NCBI GenBank assembly: GCA_021847835.1
Contig: JAJZPR010000001.1
Location: forward strand, 124,001-188,000
DNA: 64,000 nucleotides
Reading direction: 5' to 3'
From: Pseudomonadota bacterium
GTDB taxonomy: Bacteria > Pseudomonadota > Gammaproteobacteria > Burkholderiales > Thiobacillaceae
Shown: in pieces, positions 19,539 to 28,776 of the stretch
Numbering within the stretch: position 1 is the first letter of the stretch
Layout: every line of letters starts with the position of its first letter
Translations under genes and position numbers: made by a program
Notes under the pieces: model-generated
Told to the model about the DNA's origin: nothing
What the model saw: the letters and a program-made list of their open reading frames with translations, nothing else
Databases searched by the model: none

Positions 19539-21117
19539 CTGTGTGCTTCGAGGCACCCTGTCTCTGGCTTTTTGCGCCTGGCTTGCCGCCATGCCGTTTG
19601 CCGCGCGGGCCAGCGCGGACGACGGCGCGTCCAGGCTCTACGCCCGGCACTGCGCGGTCTGTCACGGCGCCGACCGTCTGGGCCTGATGGGGCCGGCGCT
19701 GCTGCCGGAAAATCTCGCGCGGCTGAAAAAAAGCGAAATGCTGGCGGTGATCCGCGACAGCCGGCCGGCGGTGCAGATGCCCGCGTTCCGCGACGTGCTC
19801 GCGCCCGACGAGATCCGGCAGCTCGCCGACTGGATCGCCACCCCGGTCACGCCTTCTCCGGCATGGGGCGAGACCGAGATTCGCGCCTCGCGCGTCGTGC
19901 ACTTCGCGCCGGGGTCGCTGCCGGACAAGGCGCAATACTCCGCCGACCCGATGAACCTGTTCGTGGTGGTGGAGGGCGGCGACCATCACGTCAGCATCCT
20001 CGACGGCGACAGGCTGGAGCCGATCCACCGCTTCCCCAGCCGCTTCGCCCTGCACGGCGGGCCGAAGTTCACGCCGGACGGGCGCTACGTGTTCTTCGCC
20101 TCGCGCGACGGCTGGATTTCCAAGTACGACCTCTGGAACCTGAAGATGGTGGCGGAAGTGCGCGCCGGCATCAACACCCGCAACGCCGCCGTTTCGGGCG
20201 ACGGCAAGTACGTGGCCGTGGCGAACTATCTGCCGCACACCCTGGTGATCCTCGACGCCGGGCTCAACCTGGTCAAGGTCCTGCCGGTGAGCGACAAGGA
20301 CGGCAAGCAGACTTCGCGCGTGTCGGCCGTCTATTCCGCGCCGCCGCGCGCGAGCTTCGTCGCCGCCCTCAAGGACGTGAAAGAGATATGGGAGATCAGC
20401 TACGACCCGCAGGCCCCGGATATCGCCGCAGGCATGGTTCATGATTTCCGGCACCGCGAGGGCAGCTTCGTGCCGGGCTTTCTGAATCCCGTGCGCACCC
20501 TCCTCGACGACCATCTCGACGATTTCTTCTTTACCCAGGACTACGGCGAAGTGATGGGCGCGAGCCGCGGCAGCGGCGGCGGAACGGGCAAGGGGCAGGT
20601 CGTCGGCCTCGACGCGCGGCGCAAGACCGCCGACCTGGACCTGCCCGGCATGCCGCACCTGGGTTCCGGCATCACCTGGATGCATGAAGGCCGGCCGGTC
20701 ATGGCGACGCCCAATCTCAAGGAAGGCCTGGTGAGCATCATCGACATGCGGGACTGGAAGACGCTCAGGCAGATCGAGACGCCCGGCCCCGGCTTCTTCA
20801 TGCGCAGCCACGAGAACTCGCGCTTCGCCTGGGTCGACTCGATGATGAGCCCGGCGGGTAGGGACACGCTGACCGTGATCGACAAATCCACCCTGCGGGT
20901 GGCGGCGCAGGTGCGCGAGCCCGGGCGCACGCTGGCCCACATCGAGTTCACGCGCGATGGCCGCCATGCGCTGGCCAGCCTGTGGGAGATGGACGGCGCG
21001 GTGATCGTGTACGACGCGCAGACCCTGAAGGAGGTCAAGCGGCTGCCGATGAAGAAGCCGGTGGGCAAGTACAACGTCCACAACAAGGTCACGCGCTCCG
21101 CCGGAACCAGCCATTAG
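19525..21117 (+). CDS. nirN: Cytochrome c / d1-type protein NirN
   Basis: A 530-residue paralogue of NirS. It has a signal peptide, a cytochrome c domain (CAVCH, Cys43/Cys46/His47) and a d1-type propeller. NirN catalyses the last electron-withdrawing step, dihydro-heme d1 to heme d1, in the periplasm. The frame starts with TTG at 19525, overlapping the end of nirJ, with a GAGGAGA ribosome site 7 nt upstream. A GTG at 19543 is possible but would shorten the signal peptide. It is the last gene of the nir operon. Confidence 0.88.
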   Translation: MNTLSCVLRGTLSLAFCAWLAAMPFAARASADDGASRLYARHCAVCHGADRLGLMGPALLPENLARLKKSEMLAVIRDSRPAVQMPAFRDVLAPDEIRQLADWIATPVTPSPAWGETEIRASRVVHFAPGSLPDKAQYSADPMNLFVVVEGGDHHVSILDGDRLEPIHRFPSRFALHGGPKFTPDGRYVFFASRDGWISKYDLWNLKMVAEVRAGINTRNAAVSGDGKYVAVANYLPHTLVILDAGLNLVKVLPVSDKDGKQTSRVSAVYSAPPRASFVAALKDVKEIWEISYDPQAPDIAAGMVHDFRHREGSFVPGFLNPVRTLLDDHLDDFFFTQDYGEVMGASRGSGGGTGKGQVVGLDARRKTADLDLPGMPHLGSGITWMHEGRPVMATPNLKEGLVSIIDMRDWKTLRQIETPGPGFFMRSHENSRFAWVDSMMSPAGRDTLTVIDKSTLRVAAQVREPGRTLAHIEFTRDGRHALASLWEMDGAVIVYDAQTLKEVKRLPMKKPVGKYNVHNKVTRSAGTSH

Positions 21118-21200
21118 CGGAATTCGCGCGCATCGTTTCCGCCCGCCAGATGGCCTTTTGGAGACGAGCGCGTTTGTCTGAATCGGCGCATTGGAAATGG

Positions 21201-21214
21201 TTGATCTAGGTCAA
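21201..21214. promoter_or_regulatory. FNR/DNR box upstream of napF
   Basis: TTGATCTAGGTCAA, with one mismatch to the consensus, lies 61 bp before the napF start and 84 bp after nirN. Confidence 0.72.
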
Positions 21215-21275
21215 GGATCATTTGCCCGTTTGTGCGCATGCTTATAACCATGATAACGGCATGGGAATTACTGCC

Positions 21276-21779
21276 ATGACTTACAACCCCGGCCGCGCCG
21301 GGTTCCTGCGCGGGGATTTCCGCCCCGCTCCCGTCATCCGTCCCCCATGGGCGCTGCCGGAAGCGGATTTCGTGGAACGCTGCAACGGCTGCGGACGCTG
21401 CACCGATGCGTGCCCGGAACGGATTTTGTCGCGGGGCCGCGGCGGTTTTCCGAAAGTGGATTTCTCCGCCAGCGAATGCACCTTCTGCGGGCGTTGCGCG
21501 AAGGCGTGCATGCGCGGCGCGCTGGAATATGCGCTGGAGCGCGAGCCGTGGGCGCAGAAAGCCGTCATTGCGCCAAGTTGTCTGGCAGGGCGCAAGGTGG
21601 TATGCCGGACCTGCCGCGAAAGCTGCCAGGAAGACGCCATCCGTTTCATGCTTGTGCCAGGCGCAGTTGCCCGGCCGCAAGTCGATACCACCCGCTGCAC
21701 CGGCTGCGGCGCGTGCGTGGGTCCATGTCCGGTTGCTGCGGTAACGATTGGCGAGATCGCCGCCGCGGCTGCCGCATGA
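21276..21779 (+). CDS. napF: Ferredoxin-type protein NapF
   Basis: A 167-residue cytoplasmic iron-sulfur protein. Four cysteine groups are visible ([47 protein letters not shown]), all ferredoxin-like, with the third shortened. The N-terminus [13 protein letters not shown] is like other NapF proteins and suggests ATG 21276. In-frame starts at 21222 and 21261 are weaker. NapF helps insert or mature the NapA iron-sulfur/Mo centre. It is the first gene of the napFAB unit behind a DNR box. Confidence 0.88.
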   Translation: MTYNPGRAGFLRGDFRPAPVIRPPWALPEADFVERCNGCGRCTDACPERILSRGRGGFPKVDFSASECTFCGRCAKACMRGALEYALEREPWAQKAVIAPSCLAGRKVVCRTCRESCQEDAIRFMLVPGAVARPQVDTTRCTGCGACVGPCPVAAVTIGEIAAAAAA

Positions 21780-21816
21780 GTTTTCACCGGGAAGATTTTC
21801 TGCCAGGAGGCTTGAA

Positions 21817-24342
21817 ATGAACTTGACGCGAAGGGAATTCATCAAGACCAGCGCGGTGGCTGCGACCGCGGCCGCGGCGGGCGTGACCGTGCCGGGCGTG
21901 AAGGAGGCGCTGGCGGCCGCCGCCGACAATAGCGGCATCCGCTGGGACAAGGGCGTGTGCCGCTTCTGCGGCACCGGCTGCGGCGTGCTGGTGGGCACCC
22001 GCGACGGCCGCGTGGTGGCGACCCAGGGCGACCCTGATGCGCCGGTCAACAAGGGGCTCAACTGCATCAAGGGCTATTTCCTGGCCAAGATCATGTACGG
22101 CAAGGACCGCCTCACCACGCCGCTGTTGCGGATGAAGGACGGCCGCTACGACAAGAGCGGCGACTTCACGCCGGTGAGCTGGGACAAGGCGTTCGACGTC
22201 ATGGAACAGAAGTGCAAGGAGACGCTCAAGGCCAAGGGCCCCACCGCCGTCGGCATGTTCGGCTCGGGACAGTGGACGATCTGGGAGGGCTATGCCGCCG
22301 CCAAGCTGTTCAAGGCCGGCTTCCGCTCCAACAACATCGACCCCAACGCGCGCCACTGCATGGCTTCCGCGGTGGCGGGCTTCATGCGCACCTTCGGCAT
22401 CGACGAGCCGATGGGCTGCTACGACGACGCCGAGCATGCCGACGCCTTCGTGCTGTGGGGATCCAACATGGCCGAGATGCACCCCATCCTGTGGTCGCGC
22501 ATCACCGACCGCCGCTTGACCGGCAAGGACGTCAAGGTGCACGTGCTGTCCACCTTCACCCATCGCAGCTGCGAGCTGGCGGACAACGAGCTGATCTTCA
22601 CCCCGCAGACCGACCTGGCGATCCTCAACTACATCTGCAACCACATCATCCAGAGCGGGGCGGTGAACGAGGCTTTCGTCAAGGATCACGTCAACTTCAA
22701 GCGCGGCGTGACCGACATCGGCTATGGCCTGCGCCCCAACCATCCGCTGGAGCAGGCGGCCGGCAACAACGGTTATCCCGGCCCCGACGGCAAGCCCAAG
22801 GGCGACCCCGGCAAGGCGGTGCCGATGAGCTTCGACGAGTTCAAGCAGTTCGTGTCCGAGTACACTCTGGACCACACCGCGAAGCTTTCCGGCGTGCCCA
22901 GGGACAAGCTGGAAGCGCTGGCCAAAACCTATGCCGACCCCAGGACCAAGGTGGTGTCCTACTGGACCATGGGCTTCAACCAGCATACCCGCGGCACCTG
23001 GGTCAACAACATGATCTACAACGTGCACCTGCTGACGGGCAAGATCTCCGAGCCGGGCAACGGGCCGTTTTCGCTCACCGGCCAGCCCTCGGCCTGCGGC
23101 ACGGCACGCGAGGTGGGCACCTTCGCCCATCGTTTGCCGGCGGACATGGTGGTGATGAACCCCAAGCACCGCGAGATTTCCGAGAAAATCTGGAAGCTGC
23201 CGGCCGGCACCCTGCCCGACAAGCCCGGCTTCCACGCCGTGCTGCAAAGCCGCATGCTCAAGGACGGCAAGCTCAATTTCTACTGGACTTCCACCACCAA
23301 CAACATGCAGGCGGGGCCCAACGTCAACGGCGAGGTCTACCCCGGCTGGCGCAACCCGGCCAACTTCGTGGTGGTGTCCGATGCCTATCCGACCCAGTCG
23401 GCGCTGGCGGCGGACCTGATCCTGCCTTCGGCGATGTGGATGGAAAAAGAGGGCGCCTACGGCAACGCCGAGCGCCGCACCCAGTTCTGGCGCCAGCAGG
23501 TCAAGCCGCTGGGCAATGCGCGCTCCGATCTCTGGCAATACGTCGAGTTCTCCAAGCGCTTCAAGGTCGAGGAGGTCTGGCCGGAGGACCTGATCGCCAA
23601 AATGCCGCAATACCGGGGCAAGACCCTGTACGACATCCTCTACGCCAACGGCGTGGTCAACCGCTTCCCGCTTTCCGAGATCCAGAAGGGCCATCCCAAC
23701 AGCGATTCGGAACGGGTGGGCTTCTACCTGCAAAAAGGCCTGTTCGAGGAATACGCGCAGTTCGGCCGCGGCAAGGCGCACGATCTGGCCGACTTCGACC
23801 TGTATCACAAGACGCGCGGCCTGCGCTGGCCGGTGGTGGACAACAAGGAAACCCTGTGGCGCTTCCGCGAGGGCTACGATCCCTACGTGAAGAAAGGCGA
23901 GGGCGTGAAGTTCTACGGCCATGCCGACGGCAAGGCGGTGATTTTCGCGCTGCCCTACCAGCCGGCGGCGGAACAGCCGGACGCCGAATACGATCTGTGG
24001 CTTTCCACCGGGCGCGTGCTCGAGCACTGGCACACCGGCTCGATGACGCGGCGCGTGCCCGAGCTGTACCGGGCCTTCCCCGATGCGCTGGTGTTCATGC
24101 ATCCCGACGACGCCAAAAAGCGCGGCCTCAAGCGCGGCGACGCGGTCAGGCTGGTGACCCGGCGCGGCGAAGTGGTGACCCGGGTCGAGACGCGCGGGCG
24201 CAACAAGATGCCGCCCGGCATGGTGTTCATCCCCTTCTTCGACGAGCACCGCATGGTGAACAAGCTCACCCTCGACGCCACCTGCCCGATCTCGAAGGAG
24301 ACCGATTTCAAGAAATGCGCGGTCAAGATCGTGAAGGTCTGA
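21817..24342 (+). CDS. napA: Periplasmic nitrate reductase catalytic subunit NapA
   Basis: An 841-residue Mo-bis-MGD enzyme that reduces nitrate to nitrite. It starts with a twin-arginine signal ([10 protein letters not shown]). The [4Fe-4S] cysteines are Cys48, Cys51, Cys55 and Cys83, and Cys181 (NARHCMAS) is the expected molybdenum ligand. The length is slightly above E. coli NapA and normal for proteobacteria. A CAGGAGG site precedes ATG 21817. napD is not beside it but lies 4 kb away on the other strand. Confidence 0.96.
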   Translation: MNLTRREFIKTSAVAATAAAAGVTVPGVKEALAAAADNSGIRWDKGVCRFCGTGCGVLVGTRDGRVVATQGDPDAPVNKGLNCIKGYFLAKIMYGKDRLTTPLLRMKDGRYDKSGDFTPVSWDKAFDVMEQKCKETLKAKGPTAVGMFGSGQWTIWEGYAAAKLFKAGFRSNNIDPNARHCMASAVAGFMRTFGIDEPMGCYDDAEHADAFVLWGSNMAEMHPILWSRITDRRLTGKDVKVHVLSTFTHRSCELADNELIFTPQTDLAILNYICNHIIQSGAVNEAFVKDHVNFKRGVTDIGYGLRPNHPLEQAAGNNGYPGPDGKPKGDPGKAVPMSFDEFKQFVSEYTLDHTAKLSGVPRDKLEALAKTYADPRTKVVSYWTMGFNQHTRGTWVNNMIYNVHLLTGKISEPGNGPFSLTGQPSACGTAREVGTFAHRLPADMVVMNPKHREISEKIWKLPAGTLPDKPGFHAVLQSRMLKDGKLNFYWTSTTNNMQAGPNVNGEVYPGWRNPANFVVVSDAYPTQSALAADLILPSAMWMEKEGAYGNAERRTQFWRQQVKPLGNARSDLWQYVEFSKRFKVEEVWPEDLIAKMPQYRGKTLYDILYANGVVNRFPLSEIQKGHPNSDSERVGFYLQKGLFEEYAQFGRGKAHDLADFDLYHKTRGLRWPVVDNKETLWRFREGYDPYVKKGEGVKFYGHADGKAVIFALPYQPAAEQPDAEYDLWLSTGRVLEHWHTGSMTRRVPELYRAFPDALVFMHPDDAKKRGLKRGDAVRLVTRRGEVVTRVETRGRNKMPPGMVFIPFFDEHRMVNKLTLDATCPISKETDFKKCAVKIVKV

Positions 24343-24376
24343 AGCCGGACTAACCCTCGACAGGACGGAGGTTGAC

Positions 24377-24835
24377 ATGAAACTTCATTACCCCTCGGCG
24401 GCCGCGTTGCTTGCCGCACTTCTGGTACTGGCATCCTGCGCCACGGCGGAGAAGGCGGACGTGCGCGGCCTGCGCCCGAACCCTTTGACCGAACAGGACA
24501 CGGCGCCGGCGATGACGGAATACGCCGGCAAGACGCCCGGCGAACAGGACAAGATCGCGCGCAGCTTCGAGCAGCAGCCGCCGCTGATTCCGCACAAGGC
24601 CGACGGCTACCGCATCGATTTCAAGACGAACCGCTGCCTGGAGTGCCACGACCGGCCGTACTACAAGGAGGAAAAGGCGCCCAAGATCGGCGACAGCCAT
24701 TATCGCGACGCCGACGGCAAGGAACTGCAGCGGATTTCCATGGCGCGCTACAGCTGCACCCAGTGCCATGTGCCGCAGGCCGACGCGCAGCCGCTGATCG
24801 GCAACACCTTCCGGCCGCTCAAGGCGACGAACTGA
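24377..24835 (+). CDS. napB: Periplasmic nitrate reductase diheme subunit NapB
   Basis: A 152-residue diheme cytochrome with CLECH (Cys87-His91) and CTQCH (Cys127-His131). The LRPNPLTEQD and FRPLKATN-type flanks are typical of NapB. It passes electrons to NapA. The signal peptide ends in LVLASC, which fits a lipobox, so this NapB might be lipid-anchored, unlike the usual soluble protein; a normal AxA site is also possible. It is spaced 34 bp from napA. Confidence 0.92.
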   Translation: MKLHYPSAAALLAALLVLASCATAEKADVRGLRPNPLTEQDTAPAMTEYAGKTPGEQDKIARSFEQQPPLIPHKADGYRIDFKTNRCLECHDRPYYKEEKAPKIGDSHYRDADGKELQRISMARYSCTQCHVPQADAQPLIGNTFRPLKATN

Positions 24836-24903
24836 CTGTTCCCGAAAGGGCGCGGCGGCCGGCGCCCTGCACCGGAATCAACACACAAAAAGGAGACCGA
24901 ACC

Positions 24904-25479
24904 ATGGGACTCAAACCACTCGCTCCGGCCCTGCTGGCGGCCGGCCTGGCCGTCTGCCCGCCGCTCCATGCGGCCGGGCCGACCCCCGCCATGCTGTCGA
25001 ACACGTGCTCGGCCTGCCACGGCGCCTATGGCCAGAGCGTCGGCCCCAGCATTCCCACACTGGCCGGGCAGCCGGCCGAGTACATCGCCGATGCGATGAA
25101 GAAGTTCAAGTCGGGCGAGCGCCCCGGCACGGTGATGGGCCGGCTGGCCAGGGCCTACAGCGAGGACGATTTCGACGCCATGGGCGAGTTCTTCAGCGTG
25201 CAGCCCTTTGTCCGCCACCGGCAGGACGTCGACGCCGCGAAAACGGCGCGGGGCAGGAAACTGCACGAACAGAGCTGCAAGAAATGCCATCTGGACGGCG
25301 GGCGCGAATCCGAAGACGGCGGCGTGATCGCCGGCCAATGGGCACCCTACCTGAGCATCACGCTGAACGATTTCATGACGAAGAAGCGCCCCATGCCGAA
25401 GAAGATGGCGGAAAGAATGGAGGGGCTGAGCCGGGAAGACATCGAGGCGCTGGTCCACTTCTACGCCAGCCAGCAATAA
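24904..25479 (+). CDS. Diheme c4-type cytochrome, FccA-like subunit
   Basis: A 191-residue exported cytochrome with two CXXCH sites (CSACH 35-39, CKKCH 125-129) and c4-like segments (PTLAGQPAEYIADAMKKF, GVIAGQWAPYLSITL). It is 14 bp before a flavoprotein of the sulfide dehydrogenase family, so it should be the cytochrome subunit of flavocytochrome c, which accepts electrons from sulfide oxidation. It shares the strand with napFAB, 68 bp after napB, and may be co-transcribed. A hairpin in the gap (GGGCGC/GCGCCC, about 24847-24866) may limit read-through. Confidence 0.82.
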   Translation: MGLKPLAPALLAAGLAVCPPLHAAGPTPAMLSNTCSACHGAYGQSVGPSIPTLAGQPAEYIADAMKKFKSGERPGTVMGRLARAYSEDDFDAMGEFFSVQPFVRHRQDVDAAKTARGRKLHEQSCKKCHLDGGRESEDGGVIAGQWAPYLSITLNDFMTKKRPMPKKMAERMEGLSREDIEALVHFYASQQ

Positions 25480-25493
25480 GCCGGGAGGAAAAC

Positions 25494-26771
25494 ATGTCGA
25501 ACATGAACCGCAGAAGCTTCATCGGGCTGTTGGGGGCCGCCGCAGGCCTGGGGCTCGCCGGCGCGCCCGCAATCGCCTCGGCTGCAGAACTGCTGCCGAA
25601 AAAGGGACGGCGCGTGGTGGTGGTGGGCGGCGGCTACGGCGGCGCGATCGCCGCCAAGCACATCCGGCTGCACGACCCGTCCATCGAAGTGGTGTTGATC
25701 GAGCGCAACCGGAGTTTCGTGTCCTGTCCGTTCAGCAACCTTGTCGTCGGCGGTTTCCGCGACATCAGGGACAACACCATCGCCTATGACAAGCTGGCCG
25801 CCAACCACGGCATCCACGTGGTGTATGATGAAGTGACCGCCATCGACACCGCCGCCCGGAAAGTGGTCGTCTCCGGCGGCAGCCTCGGCTACGACCGCCT
25901 GGTGCTCTCCCCCGGCATCGATTTCCGCTTCGAGGAAATCGAAGGCTACGATCCGGTGGAGACGCCCAGGCTCATCCCCCATGCCTGGAAGGCCGGCGAG
26001 CAGACCCTGCTGCTGCGCCGGCAGCTGGTCGACCTGCCCAAGGGCGGCACGGTGGTGATGTCGATCCCGCTGGCGCCGTTCCGCTGCCCCCCCGGGCCTT
26101 ACGAACGCATCAGCATGATGGCCTGGCATTTGAAGCATCACAATCCCGGCGCCAGGATCATCGTGCTCGACGCCAATCCGGACATCGTGTCCAAGGGCGC
26201 ATTGTTCAGGAAGGCCTGGGAGAAGCATTACCAGGGCATGATCGACTACCGTTCCGGCAGCCGGGTGCTCAAGGTCGACGGCAGGAAACGTTCGGTGGAC
26301 AACGGCGTCGAGGAAATCCGGGGCGATCTGGTCAACCTGGTGCCGCCGCAGAAAGCCGGCCTCGTCGCGCACAGGGCGGGCGTGGTGGGCGAGGACGGCA
26401 AATGGTGCCCGGTCGATCCGCTGAGCTTCGAGTCCACCCTGGTCAAGGGCGTGCACGTCATCGGCGATGCCTGCATGGCCGGCGCGATGCCGAAATCCGG
26501 CTATTCGGCCAACTCGCAGGCCAAGGTGTGCGCCACCAACCTCGTGCGGCTGATGAACGGCCAGGAACTGGTCGATCCCTCCCATGCCAACGTCTGCTAC
26601 AGCTACGTGACCGAAAGGGAGGCCATTTCCGTGGCCTTCGTCTACAAGGTGGAAGGGGGCAAGACCGTCGCGGTGCCCGATTCCGGCGGCGTGTCGCCCG
26701 ACCTGTCCGAGGAGGAAGCCGTCTACGCGCAAAGCTGGATCAGGAACATCCTGCACGAGATGTCCACCTGA
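25494..26771 (+). CDS. fccB: Flavocytochrome c sulfide dehydrogenase flavoprotein (FccB-like)
   Basis: A 425-residue FAD protein exported by a twin-arginine signal (NRRSFIGLLG). The FAD site is RVVVVGGGYGGAIAAKHI. Two redox cysteines expected in this family are visible, in PFRCPPGPYERISM and in KWCPVDPLSFES, and VIGDACMAGAMPKSGYSANSQA is the second FAD-binding stretch. It oxidises sulfide in the periplasm and passes electrons to the adjacent cytochrome. The start ATG 25494 has a GGGAGGA ribosome site. Related SoxF proteins are possible, but the SoxF context is missing. Confidence 0.88.
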   Translation: MSNMNRRSFIGLLGAAAGLGLAGAPAIASAAELLPKKGRRVVVVGGGYGGAIAAKHIRLHDPSIEVVLIERNRSFVSCPFSNLVVGGFRDIRDNTIAYDKLAANHGIHVVYDEVTAIDTAARKVVVSGGSLGYDRLVLSPGIDFRFEEIEGYDPVETPRLIPHAWKAGEQTLLLRRQLVDLPKGGTVVMSIPLAPFRCPPGPYERISMMAWHLKHHNPGARIIVLDANPDIVSKGALFRKAWEKHYQGMIDYRSGSRVLKVDGRKRSVDNGVEEIRGDLVNLVPPQKAGLVAHRAGVVGEDGKWCPVDPLSFESTLVKGVHVIGDACMAGAMPKSGYSANSQAKVCATNLVRLMNGQELVDPSHANVCYSYVTEREAISVAFVYKVEGGKTVAVPDSGGVSPDLSEEEAVYAQSWIRNILHEMST

Positions 26772-26785
26772 TTCCATTTCCAAAT

Positions 26786-26808
26786 CGAAGCCGGCGCTGC
26801 CGGCTTCG
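26786..26808. terminator. Hairpin between convergent fccB and napH
   Basis: A 10-bp perfect stem (CGAAGCCGGC / GCCGGCTTCG) with a 3-nt loop lies midway between the two convergent genes. There is no long T-run on either side, but the position suggests a bidirectional stop. Confidence 0.6.
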
Positions 26809-26824
26809 CCTTGACGCCGCGAAT

Positions 26825-27655
26825 TCAGAATCTGCGCAGCCCGAAGCGGAACACGTCCTTCGGGCAGACGTCGATGCAGCGCCCGCAGCGGGTGCAGTTG
26901 GGCGACACGATGGCCGGCCCGGCATTCGCGCCTTTCAGCGCCGGCTTGATCACCTGCGGTTCGGGGCAGACGGCGAAGCAGTCCATGCAGTCGTCGCAAC
27001 GCTCGCGCCCGGCGGCGCTTACGTGCAGCGGGCTCCACCTGCCCAGCAGGCTGTAGAACGCGCCCACCGGGCAGACATGGCCGCACCAGCCGTTGCGGCT
27101 GACGAACAGGTCGAACAGGAACACCGCCAGCACGATCGCCCAGGCCGCGCCCAGACCGAAGATCAGGCCGCGGTGCAGCATCGACACCGGGTTGACCAGT
27201 TCCCAGGCGATCGTTCCGGTGGCCGCGGCCAGCGCCAGGGTCATCGCCAGCATGACGTAGCGCAGCCTGCGCGAAAGATGGGCGCTGCCCTTGATGTCGA
27301 GGCGGCGGCGCAGCCAGGCGGCGGCGTCGGTCACCGGATTGACCGGACAGACCCAGGCGCAATAGGCGCGCCCGCCGACCAGGACATAGAACGCCAGCAC
27401 GATGGCGGCGCCCGTCAGCGCCAGCATTTCCGGCCGGTGGCCGGCGAACAGCGATTGCAGCAGCACGTAGGGGTCGGTTAGCGGCAGGGTGTCCAGGGTC
27501 AGGCTGAAGGCGAGGTTGCCCTTGACGATCCACCAGCCCAGCCAGGGCCCGGCCAGGAACAGGGCGAGGATGCCCAGCTGCGAGATCCGGCGCAGGATCA
27601 GCCAGGTGCGGCGCGCGGGCCGGCCTTCTGCGACACCGGCAGCGGATTCGCTCAT
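26825..27655 (-). CDS. napH: Quinol dehydrogenase membrane component NapH
   Basis: A 276-residue membrane protein with about four helices. Two CX3CP motifs face the membrane (CAWVCP, CGHVCP), and two C-terminal [4Fe-4S] ferredoxin sites follow (CDDCMDCFAVCPEP, CTRCGRCIDVCPKD). With NapG it forms the quinol-oxidising module that can supply electrons to NapAB. ATG 27655 overlaps the napG stop. Confidence 0.92.
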   Translation of the reverse strand: MSESAAGVAEGRPARRTWLILRRISQLGILALFLAGPWLGWWIVKGNLAFSLTLDTLPLTDPYVLLQSLFAGHRPEMLALTGAAIVLAFYVLVGGRAYCAWVCPVNPVTDAAAWLRRRLDIKGSAHLSRRLRYVMLAMTLALAAATGTIAWELVNPVSMLHRGLIFGLGAAWAIVLAVFLFDLFVSRNGWCGHVCPVGAFYSLLGRWSPLHVSAAGRERCDDCMDCFAVCPEPQVIKPALKGANAGPAIVSPNCTRCGRCIDVCPKDVFRFGLRRF

Positions 27656-28410
27656 GGCGTGTTCTCCGGTTCGGGCATGCGGTCGGGCAGGTCGACGATG
27701 CCCCGGTCCTGGATCAGCGACTGCCCGGCCTTGCGCTTTTCTTCCCAGCCCAGGCGGTAGTGCGCGCCGGCCGCGCCCTTGGCCAGCTCGACCGGATACA
27801 CCTTGATCGCGGCCTCCTCCAGCACGCAGGCCAGTTCGCACTTGCCGCAGCCGGTGCACTGTTCGGAATGCACGGTCGGCAGGAACATCGTGTGCTTGCC
27901 GGTACGCGGGTTGTGCTGCCGCTCCAGGGTGATCGCCTGATCGATCAGGGGGCAGGCGCGGTAGCACGCGTCGCAGCGCAGGCCCAGGAAGTTGAGGCAG
28001 GTTTCATGATCCGCCAGCACCGCCAGCCCCATTCTGGCCAGGGCGATGTCGGTGAGGCCGTGGTCGAGCGCGCCGGTGGGACAGGCCTTGACGCAGGGGA
28101 TGTCGTCGCACATTTCGCACGGCAGGCTGCGGGCCACGAAATAGGGCGTGCCGGCGGCGATGCGCTGCTCGGGTTTCGCCAGTTCGAGAATATGGTAGGG
28201 GCAGTCGCGCACGCACAGGCCGCAGCGGATGCAGGCGCCCTGGAAGTCGTGTTCCGGCAGCGCGCCGGGCGGGCGCAGGGCGAGCGGCGGCAGCGCACGG
28301 GCCTGCTTGGCATACAGCGCCAGGCCGCCGCCCATGAGGCCGACTGCGCAGGCGGTTCGCGCCAGGTCGAACAGGAACTGGCGGCGCGCGCTTCGTTGAG
28401 CCTCGGCCAT
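27652..28410 (-). CDS. napG: Periplasmic ferredoxin-type protein NapG
   Basis: A 252-residue iron-sulfur protein exported by a twin-arginine signal (SARRQFLFDL). Four [4Fe-4S] cysteine groups are visible (CIRCGLCVRDCP, CEMCDDIPCVKACP, CLNFLGLRCDACYRACP, CTGCGKCELAC). It partners NapH as a quinol dehydrogenase. It starts 1 bp after napD and ends overlapping napH. Confidence 0.92.
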   Translation of the reverse strand: MAEAQRSARRQFLFDLARTACAVGLMGGGLALYAKQARALPPLALRPPGALPEHDFQGACIRCGLCVRDCPYHILELAKPEQRIAAGTPYFVARSLPCEMCDDIPCVKACPTGALDHGLTDIALARMGLAVLADHETCLNFLGLRCDACYRACPLIDQAITLERQHNPRTGKHTMFLPTVHSEQCTGCGKCELACVLEEAAIKVYPVELAKGAAGAHYRLGWEEKRKAGQSLIQDRGIVDLPDRMPEPENTP

Positions 28411-28411
28411 G

Positions 28412-28660
28412 CTACGCCGCCCGATCGGCGCCCGGATCGAAATGATGATAGGCCAGCGCGGCCGACAACACCCCCGGTATGCCGGCAATGCGGTCGAAGG
28501 CCTCGACGCTTTCCCTACCCTCGGCCTGCTCGACCGTGACGACCATCTTGCCGTTCGCGTCGATTGCGTGAACCTCCACGCCGCGCATTTCTTCCAGCCG
28601 CGCGCGCACGCTGTCGATGCCGTCCGGACTGGCGTACACCACGATGCCTGTAATGTTCAT
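28412..28660 (-). CDS. napD: NapA signal-peptide chaperone NapD
   Basis: An 82-residue cytoplasmic protein beginning MNITGIVVYASPDG, the conserved NapD entry, with the VTVEQ and Phe-Asp-x-Ile segments of the family. It binds the twin-arginine signal of NapA and delays export until cofactor loading. It is the first gene of a napDGH unit running opposite to napFAB, with its own DNR box 63 bp upstream. Confidence 0.9.
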   Translation of the reverse strand: MNITGIVVYASPDGIDSVRARLEEMRGVEVHAIDANGKMVVTVEQAEGRESVEAFDRIAGIPGVLSAALAYHHFDPGADRAA

Positions 28661-28722
28661 TCCCGCCCTCCATCGCCGGAACGGCGATGACTCCAGCCTG
28701 CGCCAAAACGCGCGTCTTCGCC

Positions 28723-28736
28723 TTGATGCAAATCAA
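28723..28736. promoter_or_regulatory. Perfect FNR/DNR box upstream of napD
   Basis: TTGATGCAAATCAA is a perfect palindromic box in the 116-bp gap between norD and napD. It gives napDGH a promoter separate from nor. Confidence 0.78.
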
Positions 28737-28776
28737 GCATTCCGTCGGGCCGGCGGCACCGCTTCTAGGCATCGCG

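Noticed and set aside
21784-24378. 864-residue minus-strand open frame opposite napA
   Set aside because: It mirrors the codon pattern of napA and lacks a ribosome site or domain. NapA on the plus strand is certain.
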